DNA from: Hymenobacter sp. BT18 | GTDB taxonomy: Bacteria; Bacteroidota; Bacteroidia; Cytophagales; Hymenobacteraceae | Direction: 5' to 3' | Length of the DNA: 64,000 bases | NCBI RefSeq assembly: GCF_012273015.1 | Contig: NZ_CP050954.1 | Location: 1 to 64,000 of the forward strand | Shown here: one piece after another, positions 60,856 to 64,000 of the stretch | Position numbering within the stretch: position 1 is the first letter of the stretch | Layout of the letters: each line of letters opens with the position of its first letter | Translations under genes and position numbers: made by a program | Notes under the pieces: model-generated | Databases searched by the model: none | What the model saw: only the letters and a program-made list of their open reading frames with translations | Told to the model about the DNA's origin: nothing

Positions 60856-62190
60856 ATGACTTTCGCAGACTTTAACACGTGGTTCGACCGGCTACCCTTC
60901 GGCAAGCAAATGGACTTGCAGCGCAAAGCCGGTTTCAGTGTGGTTGACCCTGAGCATAGCCAGCTACTGGCCCGCGCTGCAGAACGGGTCGGGCTACCGC
61001 GCACGGCTACGGCCGTGGAGGTGCTTTACGCAAAGCAACATGGGGCCATCGGCTGTCCCTGCCAGGAAGGGCACGTAGGAGAGGAAAAGGAAGGGGGCGC
61101 GTACCAGCTGAAAAGCGGCTGTGTAGCGGAGAACTTCCCGACCTACCTACTCCACACCGACCCCGAACGATTCCAGAACCGCCAGGACGCATTCAGCGAA
61201 CTATCAGCCGAAGCGGTGGCCAAGCACTACGACCCCAACAAGTTCGACCCGCTGGTGGTATGGGCCGACCCGCTGCAGCGGAAAGTCTTTGTGCTCAGTG
61301 GCCATTCCCGTTTAGAAGGAATGAAGCGCCGGAAAGCTCCCTACGTGCCGGTGCGCCAGTTCCGGGGCACGGAGGCCGAAGCCATCCAATTTGCCCGGGT
61401 AGACGCGAACCGTTCCGGCAACGCCGAAAGCTTGGTAGAGGACTTGAAAGCCTACAAGCTGATGCGCGACGGTGACCAGGCCCGTAACCTTAAGCCGACC
61501 AAGAAAGGGGAGCTTTCGCGGGCCTTCAAAGGCAAGGCAGCCAAGCTGGAGGCGTGGAGCCACTTGACGCCGGGCGGGTTGTTCCTCGACACGCTAAGCC
61601 AGGATAACCGCACGGAGTTTCCCTACCTGGAGAAGTTCGCCACCTGGGTAGGCCAGCTTCGGGGAAAGCATCCTGAAATGACGAACACCCACGAGTCGGA
61701 CTGCTTCAATTTCTTCTACTCCGATGCCAAGCACCAGAAGGTAAGCCGGGAGGAGTTTGATCAGCTAATCGAAAAGCGGTTGGCGTGGGGCAAGCCGCGG
61801 CTTTTCCCCGAGTGCGACCGGGGCGGGTGTACTGACCTTAACGACCTGGCAAAGCGGGGGCCACAAGCGGACGCCTACAAGATGCTGGAGGCGTTGGCCA
61901 AGTACCGCGAAACCATCACGTCGCGCCTGCGCACCACCGACCGGGGCCTACGGGTGTACACCAATGAGGAACGGGAACGGCTTAAGGAGCAAGGCCAGCT
62001 ACTGGACCAGGAAATGCAGCGCCTACGCCGGGACTTGGGCCAGGCCGAAGCCGCGCCGGCTCTGTTTGGTTTGCCGGCTGGTACGGGCCTATCAGCTAGG
62101 GTAAAAAAAGGGCTTGCCAGCCTGAAACACTTAAAGCCAGCGGAGCGCGTAATACTTGCCCACGAACTATTGCGCACAACGCCCGCGTAG
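60856..62190 (+). CDS. ParB-like domain protein
   Basis: A 444-aa protein. Residues 125-200 have the ParB/Srx-like strand-helix pattern: FDPLVVWADPLQRKVFVLSGHSRLEGMKRRKAPYVPVRQFRGTEAEAIQFARVDANRSG, with the GHSRLEG loop in place of the usual GERR(W) site. The N-terminal region has CPCQEGH. The C-terminal third is a coiled coil (NEERERLKEQGQLLDQEMQRL). ParB-type folds bind DNA repeats or act as nucleases. No ParA is seen. Array D starts two bases after the stop. Confidence 0.7.
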   Translation: MTFADFNTWFDRLPFGKQMDLQRKAGFSVVDPEHSQLLARAAERVGLPRTATAVEVLYAKQHGAIGCPCQEGHVGEEKEGGAYQLKSGCVAENFPTYLLHTDPERFQNRQDAFSELSAEAVAKHYDPNKFDPLVVWADPLQRKVFVLSGHSRLEGMKRRKAPYVPVRQFRGTEAEAIQFARVDANRSGNAESLVEDLKAYKLMRDGDQARNLKPTKKGELSRAFKGKAAKLEAWSHLTPGGLFLDTLSQDNRTEFPYLEKFATWVGQLRGKHPEMTNTHESDCFNFFYSDAKHQKVSREEFDQLIEKRLAWGKPRLFPECDRGGCTDLNDLAKRGPQADAYKMLEALAKYRETITSRLRTTDRGLRVYTNEERERLKEQGQLLDQEMQRLRRDLGQAEAAPALFGLPAGTGLSARVKKGLASLKHLKPAERVILAHELLRTTPA

Positions 62191-62192
62191 GG

Positions 62193-62334
62193 CTGCTGTC
62201 GGTTTGGCCGGCTGCAGCAGCTGGCCAGGCTTCGGAACGCTGTCGGTTTCCAGATCCTGAGCGCGCACATTGACGAAAATCTGCTGTCGTTTTTACCAAG
62301 TACACGTGTATGACCAGCGAAATAATGCTGTCAA
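62193..62334 (-). repeat. GACAGC array D (reverse orientation, 44-bp spacing)
   Basis: On the minus strand the cores are GACAGC-containing decamers at 62193-62202, 62237-62246, 62281-62290 and a weaker 62325-62334 (TTGACAGCAT). Steps are 44/44/44. Filler such as TATTTCGCTGG...GGTAAAA resembles unit 2 of array B. It lies between the ParB-like and sigma genes. Confidence 0.82.
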
Positions 62335-62407
62335 AATATCCCAGTACCTGCCACATTCTACCAACTCATCCGTACTAGGGAAATAGCCATTTACCCCCTA
62401 TATCTAC

Positions 62408-62968
62408 ATGTCTTCTGCAGTACCGCGTTACTCTGCTGAGAGTGAAGCGAACCTAGTTCAACGTTTGTACGCGCGTGATGAGTCTGCAATGACCATCTTC
62501 TATAGTAACTATCGCGCTGCCCTCTATCGGGTTATCCTGCGCATTGTCAAAAGCCCTGATATGGCAGATGACGTATTACAGGAGAGCATGCTAAAAATAT
62601 GGCTCAGTTTTGCTCACTATGATGCTGGGAGAAGTCGCCTATTCACTTGGGCGTTAAACATATGCCAGCACCAGGCAATTGACACACTTCGGTTAAAAGC
62701 TAACCGGCAATGGACTAAGATGGATGATATAATTGGTTGTATCCCGGCCAAGCAAATGGCTACCCCTGCCGCAAGTATGCTTAGTTCCGATTTAGCTACC
62801 TGTCTGGCTTACCTGAAGCCCATCTACAGAGAAGTATTAGAGTACCGCTTTTATCAGCAAATGTCTGTTGAGGAAACAGCTAAGCATCTAGATATGCCCC
62901 TAGGAACATTGAAATCACGGAATAGAGAAGCTATGCGTTGCTTATTACTGATTTGGAAAAAAAGCTAA
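62408..62968 (+). CDS. Sigma-70 family RNA polymerase sigma factor (ECF type)
   Basis: A 186-aa sigma factor. Region 2: YRVILRIVKSPDMADDVLQESMLKIWLSFAHYDAGRSRLFTWALNICQHQAIDTLR (about residues 40-95). Region 4: LAYLKPIYREVLEYRFYQQMSVEETAKHLDMPLGTLKSRNREAM (about 135-178). No anti-sigma factor is adjacent. AT-richer than the ParB-like and fibre genes. It may be a phage sigma for late genes, or a chromosomal gene captured near the end. Confidence 0.88.
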   Translation: MSSAVPRYSAESEANLVQRLYARDESAMTIFYSNYRAALYRVILRIVKSPDMADDVLQESMLKIWLSFAHYDAGRSRLFTWALNICQHQAIDTLRLKANRQWTKMDDIIGCIPAKQMATPAASMLSSDLATCLAYLKPIYREVLEYRFYQQMSVEETAKHLDMPLGTLKSRNREAMRCLLLIWKKS

Positions 62969-62970
62969 GG

Positions 62971-63981
62971 TTAAAAATCAGGCATCTTAGCCAGCTGCTC
63001 ATCGTCGTCAAACATTCCCAACTCGCGCAGGTAAGTTGCTGTAATGCCGGCGTGGGCGTGGCGACAATGCCGGCGTACTAGCTCTATATCCTTCGTGGCC
63101 AGGTACAGATTGATAGCGCCGGTATGCTTGTAGCCATATACGGTATGTTCACCGTCAGCCAGGCCCACAGCCATAAGGACCTTGCGGTGCCGTTTTGCAA
63201 ACCAGTTCTTTCCTACGGGGACGGTGCCTGGCTTCTGGTCCTTCGTGAACACGTAATAGTCGGGCGGGTAGCTGCGAATGCCGGCCGCGTCAATCATGGC
63301 AGCTAGCTTGGGCAATATGGCTACGTGTTCGGCCCGGCTGTTCTTGGCCCGGGACGCCGGTACTAGAATAGTCTTCTCGCGCAGGTCTCGAACGCGGAGT
63401 AATCGTAGCTCGGTACCACTCCTTATAAAGCAGTAGTAAATGAAGCTTATATATAGGAGTAGTTGATGGTCGCCCCGCGCTTCTATTTCGGCCGTAATAG
63501 CCCGGCGCTCGGGTTCGGTATAGGGTACGTGAATAGGGGAGGCCTCTACCTTGCGCAGTTCGGTTGGTGCGGCCGGGTTCCGGTTTAGAATTTCGTTTTT
63601 GACCAGGTAGTTAAAATGGGCGTTCAGGCTATTCCTATAGTTATTGTATGTCTTGGCCGAGATGCCGCGCTTGCTCTGCTCGTCCAGGAACTTGTTGATG
63701 TGGGCCAGGTTCAGATAGCGCATAGGAAGGTTACCGAAGGTGGGAAACTCCTTTACTTTCCTTTGGGCCACTAAATAGAACTCAGTACCAATTCCAGCAG
63801 CGGCCTTACGCTCTACTACCCATGTGAGGGCATCCAGTACGGTCGCAGTCCGTGGGTCTAATCCTAATGTGACAGCTGGGGTAGTGCCGGTGGTGTAGCC
63901 TTCCTTTAATAAGGTGCGGATTTCAGCAAGCTTCTCTTTGCACACCCGGCGCCGGTCGCGGAGCGTGGTGTACTTGTTCAT
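62971..63981 (-). CDS. Tyrosine recombinase/integrase
   Basis: A 336-aa integrase. An N-terminal SAM-like domain (about residues 60-140) includes NLAHINKFLDEQSKRGISAKTYNNYRNSLNAHFNYLV. Catalytic residues are R187 (RSGTELRLL), H286 in YGYKHTGAINLY, His308/310 in RHCRHAHAG and Tyr317 in TATYLREL. The pattern matches Bacteroidota phage integrases. It would catalyse element integration; its attachment sites are outside or at the edge of the window. Read from the right, into the element. Confidence 0.92.
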   Translation of the reverse strand: MNKYTTLRDRRRVCKEKLAEIRTLLKEGYTTGTTPAVTLGLDPRTATVLDALTWVVERKAAAGIGTEFYLVAQRKVKEFPTFGNLPMRYLNLAHINKFLDEQSKRGISAKTYNNYRNSLNAHFNYLVKNEILNRNPAAPTELRKVEASPIHVPYTEPERRAITAEIEARGDHQLLLYISFIYYCFIRSGTELRLLRVRDLREKTILVPASRAKNSRAEHVAILPKLAAMIDAAGIRSYPPDYYVFTKDQKPGTVPVGKNWFAKRHRKVLMAVGLADGEHTVYGYKHTGAINLYLATKDIELVRRHCRHAHAGITATYLRELGMFDDDEQLAKMPDF

Positions 63982-64000
63982 ACCCGTATACTGCTTCCGA

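Larger units (their letters stand above)
39780..64000. mobile_element. Integrated temperate phage-like element, tailless type, HUH-Rep encoding (right end outside window)
   Basis: The region starts with a drop in GC and ends with a tyrosine integrase at 62971-63981. Inside it are a divergent repressor/early gene switch with a palindromic operator, an HUH replication initiator, SSB, structural and membrane proteins, two cell-wall hydrolases, holin/spanin-like proteins, fibre-like proteins and a sigma factor. I found no terminase, portal, tape measure, tail or P-loop packaging protein. That gene set fits a tailless virus with rolling-circle type replication, such as those related to FLiP in Bacteroidota, but at least 24 kb long. 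The left boundary is approximate. Confidence 0.75.

Noticed and set aside
39820..63990. CCCGTA shared by the left boundary (about 39833) and the sequence upstream of the integrase (about 63984) as an attachment core
   Set aside because: Six matching bases are expected by chance at this distance.
39780..64000. Element as a tailed (Caudoviricetes) prophage
   Set aside because: No protein shows terminase, portal, HK97 capsid, tape-measure or tail-tube features. The fibre-like proteins alone are not sufficient. A sensitive profile search could still overturn this.

Overview
The window looks like a chromosome segment of a GC-rich Bacteroidota bacterium, most likely Hymenobacter or a close relative. 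This is an inference from gene content and family style (YbiT-type ABC-F, DUF4199, DUF2383, parE/parC with an acidic N-terminal extension, an Abi-alpha protein, Bacteroidota-type phage repressor and integrase) and from repeats of the CATCCTGAGCGNAGCGAAGGACC kind. No database search was possible.

Positions 1-39.7 kb are ordinary core chromosome. It carries lysine biosynthesis (dapD), methionine sulfoxide repair (msrA), a 3-hydroxyacyl-CoA dehydrogenase, a YbiT-type ABC-F ATPase, cell-wall enzymes (L,D-transpeptidase-like, mtgA), two M48 lipoprotein peptidases, a lipid kinase, phosphoesterases, topoisomerase IB, a DnaQ/GIY-YIG nuclease, topoisomerase IV (parE and parC, separated by a histidine kinase and a response regulator), two TPR proteins, and the classic thrS-infC-rpmI-rplT cluster. 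infC appears to start at the rare codon ATA. Gaps between convergent genes hold long palindromes: a 258-bp composite inverted repeat that supplies both gene ends (813-1070), a second element with the same layout (17306-17569), a perfect 72-bp palindrome (20975-21046), and a five-unit array with an exact 41-bp period (13031-13208).

From about 39.8 kb to the window end (and probably beyond) lies an integrated element of at least 24 kb, ending in a tyrosine integrase. Its left end has two AT-rich leftward genes (one an Abi-alpha/DUF4393 protein), then small lysogeny-region genes and an HTH repressor that faces the rightward genes across an 18-bp perfect palindrome. Rightward come small early genes, a tRNA-like sequence in a structured noncoding stretch, an HUH replication initiator and an SSB. 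A tiny HTH gene then faces a long rightward structural block across five operator-like repeats spaced exactly 10 bp. The structural block holds membrane-anchored proteins, a transglutaminase-like/histone-H1-like fusion, a candidate capsid protein, a muramidase, a glucosaminidase, holin/spanin-like proteins, fibre-like proteins and a ParB-like protein. A sigma factor and the integrase close it. I see no terminase, portal, tape measure or tail genes, and no P-loop packaging ATPase. The best reading is a temperate tailless, probably membrane-containing phage with rolling-circle type replication, in the spirit of FLiP-like viruses of Bacteroidota but larger. That is an inference.

The most striking unexplained signal is a set of four arrays of the core CCGACAGCAA. 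Three lie just upstream of gene blocks with exactly the same 55/44/44-bp spacing (46373, 51839, 56838). A fourth, in reverse orientation with 44-bp spacing, lies at 62193-62334.
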